Shown here piece after piece: positions 21,205 to 32,058 of a stretch of DNA of 64,000 bases. Within the stretch, counting starts at the first letter, position 1. Each line of letters begins with the position of its first letter. The stretch comes from Delia radicum (Eukaryota; Arthropoda; Insecta; Diptera; Anthomyiidae), in NCBI GenBank assembly GCA_021234595.1, contig CM037852.1, positions 238,176,687 to 238,240,686 on the forward strand, given 5' to 3'. Below the pieces are notes generated by a model that saw only the letters and a list, made by a program, of their open reading frames with translations, did not search any database and was not told where the DNA came from. A program made the position numbers and the translations under genes.

Positions 21205-21607
21205 GACTTGGGCGACATCAATTACATTTAAAAATCATTCACTTGTGAAATTTTACTATGTCATTTAAAATTTCAAACCTACGCTCACACTTGTGGGCTT
21301 AAACGCTTTCGTTGAAAATTTTCAATTTTGTCAACACCAGACATGGGACATAATACCAATATCTGCGTATTTAATTATAGACCATTACTTTTTTATGTTC
21401 AATTACATGTAATTGGGTGTAATTGAGTAATTGTCCTGTAATTAAATACCCAGATGTTTTTACTAATCCCCATGTTTGATAATAAAATTTTTACGGTTAA
21501 GCTCGCAAGTGTGAGAGTAGGTCTGATATTATTAACGATATGGAAAAATTGTATAAGCAAACGATTCTGAAATGTAATTGACGTCGTCCAAGTCTGCTTA
21601 ATAAATA
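21205..21607. repeat. Foldback element with ~110-bp arms
   Basis: CAGACTTGGGCGACATCAAT at about 21206 recurs inverted as ATTGACGTCGTCCAAGTCTG near 21577-21597. The arms continue inward through a shared CTCACACTTG stretch (left about 21284, right about 21500 inverted). The loop is about 190 bp and contains AATTACA-type repeats. Confidence 0.65.
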
Positions 21608-21956
21608 TAAAATTTGTTTCCATACTTTGCTGAGCGCATCGTAAAATTTTGGCACACTATATTTTGGCGAATAATATTTAATAATATTATTATACTGGTC
21701 TAAGACGTTATATATTTTATTAAACATCTATCTATATTTCACAAAATTTCAATTTCAGCTTAATGGCTTCCCATTTGAGTAAACTGAAACAAATTAATTT
21801 GTGTAAAATTTTTTATTGATCGTCCATTTTGTGAAAAAAACAAAAAATTATGTTGACAGAATCTTTCGACAACCAAAAATTCTGATGTGAATGTCAAACC
21901 ATATATAAATTGATTGAAATAAAGCTGCAAAAATGTCAAAAAAGCAATTAAAAATT

Positions 21957-22375
21957 GTTGTTGTTCTGTCAGGGCTTTCACAAGCAGATGGGACAGGGAC
22001 ATAACGGATTTTTGCAGGTTGTGCGAGGACGTTGAGGAACTGGAGACAGTTGAGCATATAATGTGCCACTGTCCTAGGTTGCAGGGTCTCAGACAGAAAT
22101 GGCGAACTTGGGTGTCTCGCTGGATGCAATCCAGTAGATTTGCTGAGATTTGTCAGGGAGATGGGACGGCTGTTTCTAGCAAGGGGATGATAGGAGCTGG
22201 TTCTGGGGAGTATATATCCTTTCTATCTTTCTTTATATCTATCTTTCAATCTATCTAGCTGTCTATTTCTATTCTTCCTTACTAGTTTTTTCACTGAAGT
22301 GATTCACAATGGACCGTATTGGTCTCCGAGTGGAGATGTGCCCTTGGCACATAACCCTTCCCAACCTAACCTAAC
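21957..22375 (+). mobile_element. 3' end of an R1-clade non-LTR element, (CCTAA)n tail
   Basis: It is flanked by TAAAAATT on both sides (21949-21956 and 22376-22383), a likely target duplication. From about 21975 it encodes SRWDRDITDFCRLCEDVEEL, then TVEHIMCHCPRL, the C-terminal zinc knuckle, and continues open to a stop at 22258. The 3' UTR has TCTA-rich microsatellite DNA (22203-22280) and a unique block before a CCTAACCTAAC tail. It is strongly 5'-truncated and inert. Confidence 0.8.
22019..22258 (+). pseudogene. R1-clade ORF2 C-terminal fragment
   Basis: The frame starts inside the zinc knuckle at CRLCEDVEELETVEHIMCHC (in-frame codons begin upstream at about 21975). It ends after IGAGSGEYISFLSFF at a TAG in TCTA-rich DNA. 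There is no enzymatic domain. The knuckle has the same C-C-H-C spacing as those at 4602-5336 and 22639-22986. Confidence 0.75.
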
Positions 22376-22383
22376 TAAAAATT

Positions 22384-22542
22384 AGCTAAAAATGGTCTTG
22401 TGGAAAAAACTGCTAAAATTAACAGATTTGTTTACTATTTATTAGTAATATAAGAATAACAAAAATAAATCTATTGAATTCACAAATATTAATTTATATT
22501 TGAGCTAAATTTTGGTTAATTTAAAGAAACAAAATAATTTGC
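22384..22542. other. Short spacer between two R1-clade fragments
   Basis: AT-rich, with no recognised feature. Confidence 0.5.
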
Positions 22543-23495
22543 TAGGTTAGGTTAGGTTGAGCTGGCCGGTCAAAGACCCCGCATAGACCATTAGGTCCCT
22601 AGCGTTACCAGATTAGAAGCGATAACCCCCACGTTAGGTCAGTCGTCAGTGATGGTAGCCAGAGTTCCCCACACTCTCTTAGCAAATGACAGAAGTCTCA
22701 AGATTCCGGTTTCTGAGATTTCTCCCAGATCTCGGAATAGGTGGTCCCCTAAACATTTCGCCCTGAAGCGTGCAAGAGCCGGACAGTGGCACATTAGGTG
22801 CTCCACCGTCTCTCTGTCCCCCGGTACCCCACAGAATCTACATTCGTCACTCTGCAGCCTTCCCGCTCTCTTGGCAAAAACTGCCGTCCAGCAGTGACCA
22901 GTTAACACCCCCACCAGAAGTCTACAGTCGCTCCTGGACAAGGACAGTAAAAGTTCGGTCGCTACGGGATCGTTGGATTTCCACATGACTTTAGATACTC
23001 TGCATGTTTCGGTATTTCTCCAAACCGCATCAGCTCTTCACATCATCGTGGATTCTACATCCCTTTTCAGAGACCGAAGTGGCTCGCGAACATCCAATAC
23101 CATTTCAACTGGCAATTGGACTCCCCGTTTAGCCAGTTCATCCGCAACCTCATTCCCTTCAATACCCCGGTGCCCACGAACCCAATAGATGTGGACTCTC
23201 CTTCCGGATCCAAGTCTCCCTAGAGAGTTCTTGCACTCTTGGACAATCGAAGAGTAGGGCAAGTTGGCGGCGATAGCTTTGATAAAGAAATTAACGTAAC
23301 TGCCCTCCGTTTCAGAAACAAGAGCAAGGTCAGCAGCCATTTTGGCCGCCATAACTTCCGCCTGAAAGACGCTGCAGTAATCGGGAAGTTTATATGACTC
23401 CTCGATACCCAGCTCTCGACAGAAAACCGCTGCCCCGACCCCCTCCCCCATCTTTGAACCATCAGTGAAGAAGTTGAAGTTCTGTAAGTTTAGAA
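22543..23495 (-). mobile_element. 5'-truncated R1-clade non-LTR element, (CCTAA)n tail
   Basis: On the minus strand it begins at the first RNase H strand (FFTDGSK, about 23470) and runs to a tail of CCTAA repeats (plus strand CTAGGTTAGGTTAGGTT at 22543-22560). It is GC-rich relative to its surroundings. Two overlapping coding segments cover RNase H (to 23038) and the C-terminal knuckle (22639-22986), separated by a frameshift. I found no convincing target duplication. Confidence 0.8.
22639..22986 (-). pseudogene. R1-clade ORF2 C-terminal segment with zinc knuckle
   Basis: This continues the RNase H fragment in a shifted frame. Key parts are LSRSDCRLLVGVLTGHCWTA (the conserved S-R-x-x-x-R...LTGH block), then CRFCGVPGDRETVEHLMCHC. 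It ends in a stop at 22639, shortly before the tail. Confidence 0.8.
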
Positions 23496-23502
23496 AAAAC
23501 AT
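23038..23502 (-). pseudogene. R1-clade RNase H domain, one catalytic block deleted
   Basis: TDGSKMGEGVGAAVF holds the first catalytic aspartate, YCSVFQAEVMAAKMAADLAL the glutamate, and WVRGHRGIEGNEVADELAKR the GH loop and last aspartate. The second acidic block, expected as SDSQAAI between YVNFF and IKAIAANL, is missing, apparently by a small in-frame deletion. The enzyme would be inactive even if expressed. The first few residues (MFFLNLQN) may be flanking sequence. Confidence 0.8.
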
Positions 23503-24424
23503 TTAGTAAATATTAGTGTACAAAAAAAAAAAATGATTAAAAAATGTGAACTTTTTAAAGTTTATTTTATTAATGTGAATAAAAGTCTGCCCTAATAGAA
23601 TCAGCTATTACAATCTGTTGATTTTAGCAAAATATACTGTTGTTTACATTCTTTTAAGTAAATCTTTTGTTAATATTACAGTTTTTGTTTGCTATTTTGG
23701 GTTTATAAATATTTAGTAAAAGTTTTTGCTAACTTTATTGAATAAAATTCACATCGAATCTAACTAAAATTTTGTAAAGTTAACAGATTTATTTTTGCTG
23801 TTTTGGGAATTTTTCCTAATTTTCCGATCTTGTAAAAGCTTTAATATTAAAAAAATAACGGTTTTAGTGCAACGAATTGGATTTTTTCTTCCGAAATTGT
23901 CTAAAATCACCAATATTTTTCGAAAATTCTCAGAAATCGTGCAAATCCATATATCAAATTGTGTATTACGGTTGGATCGATATTTGTTTAACCAACAAAT
24001 AGAAAGTAACATACAAACCGTCAAAATTTGAATTTAAATTGCTAATACCACCGCTAGAGGGCGCAATAAGTGTACAAAAAGCTTATTGAAATACTATTAT
24101 ATCATTCTACCAAAATTTCATTAAAAAATTCCCACGCGATAGATGAGTGGTATAAAATGGGTTAAAATTCGGTTTCTCAAATATCTCAGCTCTAGCAAAG
24201 GTTGGTTGAAAAGAGTTTGCCTACGTTGCGAAACCAAACAACAAATTATCTACACTAACTAATAATCCGATTTCGCTAATATTTTGTACACATAATCTGA
24301 CGACTTTTTAAAAATTAACTTGATTCAATAAAAGTTCACTTTTAAACACAAAAAAAGTTATAACTGACAATCTGTGTCTGTGTATCCCATTTTGATGAGT
24401 TACTATAAATAATTGAGTCTAGGT
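23503..24424. other. AT-rich DNA without recognisable features
   Basis: Two opposite-strand ORFs near 23764-24031 are chance frames in low-complexity sequence with no motif. Nothing else is supported. Confidence 0.5.
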
Positions 24425-24465
24425 CACGTTTGTATTTATAAAATATCCTTTATTATTTAATATAT

Positions 24466-24506
24466 CTCCAATATTTCGTCATTTTTTGAATGACATCCTC
24501 AGGGAG
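24466..24506 (-). ncRNA. Compact hammerhead ribozyme candidate, family B copy 1
   Basis: On the minus strand: CTCC (24506-24503, stem I), core CTGAGGA (24502-24496), one unpaired T (24495), stem II GTCATT paired with AATGAC (24478-24483 against 24489-24494) around a 5-nt loop, then GAAA (24477-24474). A minimal stem III (one A-U pair, loop of two) is followed by U as the cleavage base. GGAG (24469-24466) closes stem I. All core bases needed for hammerhead cleavage are present. The very short stem III is a known feature of PLE-type hammerheads, some of which are thought to act as dimers. Activity is not shown by sequence alone. Confidence 0.6.
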
Positions 24507-24657
24507 TATGAACAACAACAAACAGTATTAAACACAAACACTCTTAATGCTGTCCTCCACTCTAGTCAACAACACAACATTTAAAACTGTTGTGTTGACC
24601 AGAGTGGAGGGCAGTGCCAAAAATGTTTGTATATAATATAGTTTGTTGTTTTTCATA

Positions 24658-24698
24658 CTCCCTGAGGATGACATTCAAAGAATGACAAAATATTGGAG
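24658..24698 (+). ncRNA. Decayed hammerhead motif, family B copy 2
   Basis: It is the inverted partner of copy 1. CTCC, CTGAGGA, the extra T and the closing GGAG are kept. The GAAA box has become AAAA (loss of the essential G), and stem II has an A-A mismatch. It is probably inactive. Confidence 0.6.
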
Positions 24699-24745
24699 GA
24701 ATATAAAATAATAAAGTATATTTTATAAAAACAAACATAACGTGG

Positions 24746-26576
24746 AGCTCAATTATTTAATAAAGTCATTAATTTCGAAGGTCGAAAAATATTCCATAAT
24801 TAATAAAAAAGTCAAGAATGTGAAACACATGTTTTCTAATCAATACCAACAACGCGTTAGTTAATTAAAGTGGCTCTTCCTAAAAATAACGATTTTAAAT
24901 TATGCATATTTGAAAAACTTACTTTATTACGAAAATACTCAAGATACGTGTTTGATTGCTAAGAAGAGAAAAATGAAGCAAGATTGATTAAAAGTAGGTT
25001 TTTTGTTAAAGTTCTGACTGTTCTTGAGGCTCTAACTTGATTTTAGTAATTTAATCAAAATGAGAAAAATTAATCGCGATGTATATAAAAAAGAAGAAAC
25101 TAAAAAACTGTCAAACAAAACCAATTGTATAAAGAAAACTTATAAAAATTGTATTTCAGATAAAATTTTCTGAAAAATTTGATATACATTTCATGGGTTT
25201 TTGAATAAATGAATTAAGTGGAATATAAATTAACATCATGTGCTTAAAATTTTGTAAATTAAAGAAAGCAATTTTATAATATTTACCAAAAAGGAAAATA
25301 AGTCAGGTTTTCACTTTAATTGCAAGAATATTCTACATCCTTCATCCAAGCGCAATAATTGATATGGTTCTTAAACCTCAAAGTCCATACTTTGAAGCCA
25401 TACTACAAATTACTTACCGGTTAATCAGGTATGCGAAATAATAACAAATTTTAAAGAAGAAACTAAATTTTTGTTAAAAGTTAAATTCGCGAATATTTTT
25501 AAAAGTTGATCTAATATTAAAATTTGGTTTTCACATTCGTAATATACATCCTGAAATCTGTCTGAATGGTTCAGTCGCATGTCCGATTGCATTTAATTTT
25601 GTATTGTCAGGTTTGAGATCATAATTAAAATTTTACTATTATAAATATAAAACACTAATTGTTAATAATAAGAGAAACATCTTTTTCATATTTCTTAGAG
25701 GGAGTGCCGCTCTTTCGAAATCAGCCTCATCCTAATCCCCTACCCACAAGAAACTCAGGTTTTCATCAGGTGTATATATCAACCAACCTCAGAAAAAACA
25801 TGATGTTAATTTATTACCCGAACGATATGAGTTTTTTCCTCTTTTCTTATAAGTTTAGCGAACAGCTTTAAACTTTAAAGATTTTTATGTGGCAGGGTTG
25901 TCAGTCCAACTGCTAATTTTCAAAACACTGGAAAGGAATATTGAATGTGGCATATATACTAATATTTAAACACAACATATTCTAGTTAATTGTTTTCCTA
26001 ACAGATTTTACATTTTTGTGAGATGTTGGTTAGTTCGGTTAAAGATCATGAATATTTTTTCCATATTAACAGAAAAATTATAATTTTATTTGTGATAATT
26101 TACTTTAATTAACAGAAAAAACACTTAGAAAAAAAGTTATTTGACACCTGCATGAATGGAGTTAACTTTCTAGCCCGCAACGGCCTTTATCAACATACTT
26201 CGCGCCTTAAAGTGTTAAATGGTAAACATCATCTATTTAACTCTACTAGTTAAGTTAAAAACATAACGTGACTTAGTTTGTTGAGTATGACGAAATTTAC
26301 TGCGTACTTATTTTTCTATAAATATGTGTTTAGTTCTGTTAATTATTACCACAGTTGCCAGTTCAACTAATTAAGTTGAAAATTTGCCTCGCAGTTATTT
26401 CAAATGTCATCATATTTTATGCTTTACATTGTAAGTGAAAGAATATCAAACATTTCTTCGTTTTTAACATATGTCGAGCATATATATTAAGCGAATTTTT
26501 GCACTGTACCTTGTGGCTGATAGTGAAATTTCATTGTTGATCTTTAAATTGTGTGTGTGAGATGTTGGTTAGTTTT
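24746..26576. other. AT-rich DNA without recognisable genes
   Basis: No ORF with family features. A 16-base phrase, GAGATGTTGGTTAGTT, occurs at about 26021 and again at about 26560, the latter right at the end of the SINE that follows. Its meaning is unclear. Confidence 0.45.
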
Positions 26577-26996
26577 ATTTTTTTTTTTTTAAGAGAAGCA
26601 ACACTCAGGAAATTCTTCCTATTAATTAAAGTGTTGCTTTCTTTGGAAAGGGGATAGTGGAGAGATAAAAGGTGGTGAAAGATGAAGGGCTTCAAACATG
26701 GCAACACTGTAATTGCGCGAGATGATAAGGCTTAGAACAGTTGTTGGACGCCGCCTGATGGAGAGTTGGCGAATTTATTGGAGCATTTTGTTTCATAGCC
26801 CTGATTCATTATTTTACTTCGGTGGGGTTAAGTGCTATGGGAACGCCGAAGGTGGGCGCAGCGATACATATAAGTGATAGAAAACTCATACATATTATTT
26901 TTCTAAATTCATGTTGTCGTCACCGGGAATCTAACCCGTTACCATCTGTGTAACAGTCCAACGCGCTAACCATTACACCATTACTCCACAACGCCC
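26577..26996 (-). mobile_element. tRNA-derived SINE
   Basis: On the minus strand the head (about 26996-26912) has a box-A-like stretch TGGTGTAATGGTTAGCGCG, which resembles a tRNA-Gln D-arm. It is followed by a box-B-like GGGTTAGATTCCCGG. An unrelated body of ~320 bp and a poly-A tail (plus-strand T-run at about 26578-26591) complete a SINE layout. The body includes a more GC-rich stretch (26640-26860). I found no target duplication. Confidence 0.7.
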
Positions 26997-26999
26997 ACA

Positions 27000-27974
27000 T
27001 TAATTTATAATTGTCAGATTTAATATCATAAGATTTGTTTCATATTTCGTTTACATTAGTGTTTTTTATTTACAATACTAACATTTTAGTCATGATCCCA
27101 AACCTGCAGTTTAAATGATCAGCAATACATAAAAAAAATCTCAAAATAATTATTTATATTAAGTGTAGAATTTTTAATTTTATCAATTTAAAGGTTTCAC
27201 AACCTTGTAGTCATAATTAAAATAAAAATCAGAAACATGTTATTCAGGAAATTTCCCGGTGGGTCTTTTATAGTGAAAAGTCTCAAAATTTACCCTATAT
27301 AGATCAAGGTACATAAAATAATTATTTTTATTAAGCGGATCCAATTAAAGGCTTTCTATTCTGGTAGTTATAATTTAAATTAAGTTTAATATGTAATTTT
27401 TGTAACTTTCTGTGTTTATTAAATGAATAGATGAAATAAAAAATAATTTTTTTCGAATCTTTGAATTTTGGGAATTTTGAATAATGCTATACTTTTTTTT
27501 TCCAAATTGGACCATTTCGTCCAGCATTCGATATCTTCCAACTGAAACCATTTGTAATAAAGCTGGGGATGTAACGCCAAATCTACTTTTAAGAGACATC
27601 CTAATGTACATACTGAAATTTGTGATGATGGAAAAGTCGTTTGACATACTTAACTCAAGATGGGCTTTAACTGTCAGTTACGAGATATTAAAATATGGAA
27701 ATCAATATCACATTATTACATTTTCAATAGCATACATGCCAACATTTTTATTTAAATATTGATATTAGGGCAAGCTTTTCTACATTAAATTATAGTTCTG
27801 CCATTTTTCCAACTATTTTGTAAAAATAACATTTTTACGTATGTTAGATATAAAAGCAATTGTTGCTATTTTCTAAAGACTTTTTATTAAAATATACTGT
27901 ATAATGTCAAAAACCGGACCTTTGTACATAATTTTCAGAAAATGTTTTAAAGAATATGTCTGTATTAATGTCTG
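27000..27974. other. AT-rich DNA without recognisable features
   Basis: The opposite-strand ORFs around 27375-27762 (about 90 codons) carry no motif I know. They may be chance or an old relic. Confidence 0.45.
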
Positions 27975-27975
27975 T

Positions 27976-28285
27976 ACACACAAAGCAATAAAGTGCCAAC
28001 CGAATTGTAAAGTGTATTTAAATGGTAGCAACTTATTAATTCAGTTAGTACATGATATTAATATTAGATTTCTGAATATTTTGTTTTTTGGAACAAAAAT
28101 TCAGTTGAATTAACCGAACTTTGTTGTGAAAATTAATGTTCAGTTGTACCAAATGACTGAAATCCGTAATAACCGAACATTTTGTTTTACAGCAAAAGAA
28201 ACTTAAAATGTTTCAATATTAAAATTTTGGTAATTACATTTTGTTTTACAGCAAAGAACCTTTGAATGTTTCAACATTATACTAA
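27976..28285 (+). mobile_element. MITE, GTGCCAACCGAA family, copy 1
   Basis: ACACACAAAGCAATAAAGTG starts the copy. The blocks AAAGTGCCAACCGAATTG, TTAATATTAGATTTCTGAA and CAGTTGAATTAACCGAA match 32059-32319 in order. The far end has diverged; a 40-base direct repeat (ATTTTGTTTTACAGCAAA) at about 28180 and 28238 replaces it. Confidence 0.6.
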
Positions 28286-28975
28286 TATACTACGTCAGCA
28301 ATTTGCAGTTGTAAATTTCTTCATTATTTTTTACTAAAAATATTTAAAAAAAAGCCTTACTTCCATGCCTAAATAAGAGCGGGAAGCGGAACGTTTTTTA
28401 CCGCCTAGCGTTAAGGCTGAAATGCATCACTAAACAAGAGCGGCAACGCTACGTCAAATCAATAAAACAGGGTTATCAAAATAAAAAATATAACAACCCT
28501 GATTATTTATAATTATTTTATGTTATAATTTTCATGATAACAAATGTTTAATTTTACTACCTGACAAATTTGTGTGCTTTCCAACATCCTCGCAAATCTT
28601 TTCTTTATCTTTAACGTCCTTGTACTTGCCATACCTTTTGTCGTACAGGCATGGATTCTGATGAATTAGCTCTATAATTTGTTCGTTTAATTTCTAAATT
28701 AAAAAAGATATGTAAAACAAAAAATATATACTACATATAATTTTAAAGATTTACTTACCTCAATTTCTAATAACAAATATATTTTTTTCTCGCTTATTTA
28801 TTCTTCTTCTTTATTTATTTGTTTACATTTGTTGTCTTTTGTAACTTCACTATTAAACACCAATTGCAAAGAGTTGCCCGCCGCGTTACATACAAATTGT
28901 ACGGGCAATGAGAATTTTTGACAGCTAGAAAACGCAGTTAAAATCAACCCGTATTTTAATATTCGCCTTTTGTAA
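28286..28975. other. AT-rich DNA without recognisable features
   Basis: It contains GCGG-rich islets near 28378-28445 but no frame or repeat that I can name. Confidence 0.45.
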
Positions 28976-28976
28976 T

Positions 28977-30062
28977 ATGCAGATGACATAGTTGTGCTGG
29001 CTGAAGATTCTGATGTGCTAACAAAAGTGATCAAAAAGCTTGAACCCAGATGTAAACCTTAATAAATCGGAGATAGTTGTATTTAGAAATGGAGGAAGGC
29101 TTGCTCATAATGAAAAATGGATCTTCAACAATTCTGAAGTTAAAATTTCTTCTGAATTTACCTACTTGGGTGTTGATTTTACTCCTAAATTGTCCTTTAG
29201 CAAACATGTTTTGAAGCGTAGTAAACAGGCGAAAATGGCTATTAGCTCAACTTGGCAAAGCTTTCTGTCAAAAAGTTATATAAATTTGGAAATTAAGTGG
29301 AAAGTGTGTTTGACTGTTTGCCGCTGAATCCAATCGTATGCTGAACAAGTATGGGGTTTTGGATACTTTGACGAAATCGATAAACTTCAGCGCTATTTTC
29401 TCAAAAAAAATATTAAGGCTACCAAGTGATACTCCTAACTATATACTTATGTTAGAAACTAATGCCGAAGACAACCATATTTATACGATGGCTTTACAAT
29501 AAAAACCCGTTTACCCCAAAATCTTATCAAAAATTTATTAAGACGAGAACTGTTGTTTGTAAAGGAGTTAAAAGAGATGGCAAATAAAATTTAATTTGGA
29601 ATGGCCCGGAAATATTTCAGTTCGAATCTCCTAAGCGGAATGAAAATTAATAAATGGAATGAGAGAATGCAAATAGCTCAAAGTAGCACCAGACTTTATA
29701 AATACTTGAATCCTGCAAGATCGCAACAATATATCACACAAAATCATAACCTTGAAAAATCACCTGGGTGTTCAAAGCAAGAAGTGGGATGATACGACTT
29801 AATGCAACCCGATACTACGTTGACATAAACGATAGTGCAAGTTTGAAAACATTGCACAATGTGTAATCTGCACGAACACGAAACATTTCAACATTTTCTC
29901 GGAGTATGCCCGAATTTAGGACCAGTGTTTTTGGAAAACCTCTTCTGGAAGATGCTGCAATTCTTTGTGTACTAGATGGACAAGAAGAAGAGGATTGGAA
30001 GAAGCTCACAAAATATTTAAAGATTACCCTTAAATATAGAGCGTTTTTTAATATCAGAATAT
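28977..30062 (+). pseudogene. Non-LTR reverse transcriptase ORF2 relic
   Basis: In order: YADD active site (28977); then, after a small deletion, NLNKSEIVVFRNGGRL and NSEVKISSEFTYLGVDFTPK (29040-29327), the thumb region after the palm; IQSYAEQVWGFGYFD and ILRLPSDTPNYILMLETNAE (29330-29500); GMIRLNATRYYVDINDSASL (29788-29850); and the knuckle CNLHEHETFQHFLGVCPNLG (about 29868-29925). At least five frameshifts or stops separate these. The piece resembles the 524-823 and 58450-58577 fragments, so this family left several copies. Confidence 0.75.
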
Positions 30063-30196
30063 AATTAATTACCGAAACCTTTAGCGACAGACGTTTTAGT
30101 TCAAACATTGTCGATAAAATGTACTCTTTATTACATATGAAATCTCAATTATATGAATTGTAAAGTAAATTGTAAAGTTTATGTAAATAAAGAAAA

Positions 30197-30221
30197 ATTA
30201 TTATTATTATTATTATTAACC
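30197..30221 (+). repeat. (TTA)n microsatellite at the element's 3' end
   Basis: Eight TTA/ATT units follow AATAAAGAAAAA. It is best read as the tail of the non-LTR element rather than an independent microsatellite. Confidence 0.8.
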
Positions 30222-31535
30222 CGAATTTTTTGAAATATTTAGAAATGGCTTTTCTGGTGCTATTTTTAAATTTTTTGTGCCATTTTAAACTTGCCCTGTT
30301 GATGATATATTTATTAAAATTTCTTAGAATATACTTCTAAATAAATAAAGCTTTTCATGTTTCCTTCAACAACAGACAACATTGCGTATGAGTATTATTT
30401 AACAAAATTAATAGCACTCATACGTCATGTTGAACCAGTTGTATTGAAATAAGTGTGATTCTAAAGATGTTCAGAAAAATAACATATAAACGATTTTTTT
30501 AATAGAATTTAACAAAATGTTTAACCTTTAAGATAATAAACTGAAAATCCAACTAATCTCACCTTTGAAATTGGGATTTTTTTTAAAAAATATTTTCTAA
30601 AATTATATATTTAAAAAACATTTTGTATTTTGTTTTGCCAGAATTTAACAATAGAAAACTCCTGAAGAAATTGGAAATAAGCCAAAGAAAAGTTGAGTGA
30701 AAAATGAAATAAATTGTTTTTTATTTTAATTTAATTATCAGACAATTGACCAAATTAGCCCAAAGGAAATACCTTACAAACAAATTACAAACAAAATATA
30801 ATTGGTCACAAAAACAACAAAAATCTAAATATTTGCTATATTTTCATAGTTTTTGTTACCAAATATAAGTAACAGTAATACCAGTCGTTACAAGTAATAC
30901 CAGTAAATGCGAGTCGTTTTGCTGCATTTTTTATAATTTTAATATAATAAATAAAAGTTCAGTGAAAATTCAGTTACCGGCAACGGATTTTAATTTTATT
31001 TTTCCTGACTGCACAGTAGCAAAATACGTTCATAACTCTATAACTTTTTTGCGTATTAAATAAAATGGATAACATTTTTACATGAATAAAGAACATCGCT
31101 GGCTGTATGTTGAATACAATAATACAGGGGCTGGCCAAATTAATATGTCCATATAAAATGTATTGAAAAACACTGTTACATATATCACAATTGGTCTGAT
31201 ATTTGGGTCAACTATTTATAAATATTGCCTAATAACTGATATTAAAAATGACCAAATTCGGATCATATAATCAGAAGTTTTGTGTAAAAATATGAACTTT
31301 TTTAGATCTTCATTAATTTTCTGTAAAACTTTTATTAGTTGGTCCTAGTTTGCTATATAAAGTCAGTTTAAAGTGAAACTCACGCTGAGTCCGAAAAATA
31401 AACAAACATTTTTATCGGGTTTCCGGCTTTTTTTTAGAGTTGACACATTTTTTTACGGCAACACTAACCAAAATCAATTTGCAGTTTTAAAGGTAATCGC
31501 ATGTTTTTCACATTAGAAAATATTCAATGAAAATG
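30222..31535. other. AT-rich DNA without recognisable features
   Basis: No gene, terminal repeat or RNA signature was recognised. Confidence 0.45.
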
Positions 31536-32040
31536 AACATTATTCAAGTTCGAGGCCATACTCTATATTTCTTTATTAAGATATTGTCCTAACAAATAAT
31601 CTATAGTTTTTTTGTTTTCAAATTTATTATGTTACCCTTTCAGGAATGTGGTGATAGATCTATTTCGGGAATTTTCTAGGTTCCCATCATCAGAACACGT
31701 TTTTGCAAGAAGTGACAATCCCATGAAAAACATCAAACATTCATATAAACCAAGTTTTCCCACTAAATGAGAAATAATATATGAGCTAGAAGTTAAAGAT
31801 TATCACCATTGATCAAAAATAAATTGAAAACTTGTTCGTTATGTGCAAGCTCTACCTATGGTAGATATACAACACTCGCTTTTTGTTTATATTCTCCTTT
31901 TTATTTTCACACTTGTTTGTTTAAAAACAAGATTAAAGGGGTAGTAAACAAGACCATACTTTTGTCTTTTTTTACAAGTTTGATACAATTTTTCATTTTA
32001 ATAAAAACTATATCAAAATATAGTCTTAAAAAATAAAAGA
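31536..32040 (-). repeat. Hammerhead-bearing repeat, family A copy 1 (Penelope-like style)
   Basis: It runs in the same order as 56911-57395: TTATTCAAGTTCGAGGCCAT, TAGGATATTGTCCTAACAAA (here AAGATATT), a hammerhead block, TTGATCAAAAATAAATTGAA, a purine/pyrimidine-rich low-complexity part, and ACAAGTTTGATA. No coding frame fits. The same order appears inverted at 33880-34385 and 58688-59275. Confidence 0.75.
31648..31698 (-). ncRNA. Hammerhead ribozyme candidate, family A copy 1
   Basis: On the minus strand: GTGTT, core CTGATGA, one unpaired T, stem II GGGAA/TTCCC, GAAA, a short ATAG...CTAT stem III, cleavage base C, then ACCAC. Stem I has one mismatch against GTGTT because AACAC became ACCAC. 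The core is intact, but stem I is weakened. Confidence 0.6.
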
Positions 32041-32058
32041 TTTTCAGAAAAAATATAT

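Larger units (their letters stand above)
24425..24745. repeat. Palindromic repeat with a hammerhead motif in each arm (Penelope-like style)
   Basis: The two halves are inverted copies. From the outside in they share ATTTATAAAATAT-like A/T sequence, the hammerhead block, AGTATGAACAACAACAAAC, and CTCCACTCTAGTCAACAACA, with a ~10-base centre (about 24583-24592). Head-to-head copies are typical of Penelope-like element (PLE) ends, many of which are reported to carry hammerhead ribozymes. No RT or GIY-YIG frame is present. Confidence 0.7.
28976..30221 (+). mobile_element. 5'-truncated non-LTR retrotransposon with (TTA)n tail
   Basis: The element begins at the reverse transcriptase active site, with YADDIVVLAEDSDVLTKV at about 28977. 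It continues through the post-RT region and zinc knuckle to a TTATTATTA tail at about 30197-30221. The short A-rich to trinucleotide tail and 5' truncation fit target-primed insertion. The coding part has several frameshifts and stops. Confidence 0.75.

Noticed and set aside
22649..23188. Plus-strand ORFs over the R1-clade fragment
   Set aside because: The opposite strand carries RNase H and zinc-knuckle motifs; these are antisense shadows.
23764..24031. Opposed ORFs of 78-86 codons
   Set aside because: Lys/Asn/Phe-rich frames expected by chance in AT-rich DNA; no motif.
26912..26996. Functional tRNA gene
   Set aside because: Box A and B are present, but the acceptor stem does not pair and a SINE body with A-tail follows; a SINE explains it better.
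27484..27762. 92-codon plus-strand ORF
   Set aside because: No recognised motif, no repeat copy in the window and no codon signal I could judge; left as unexplained DNA.
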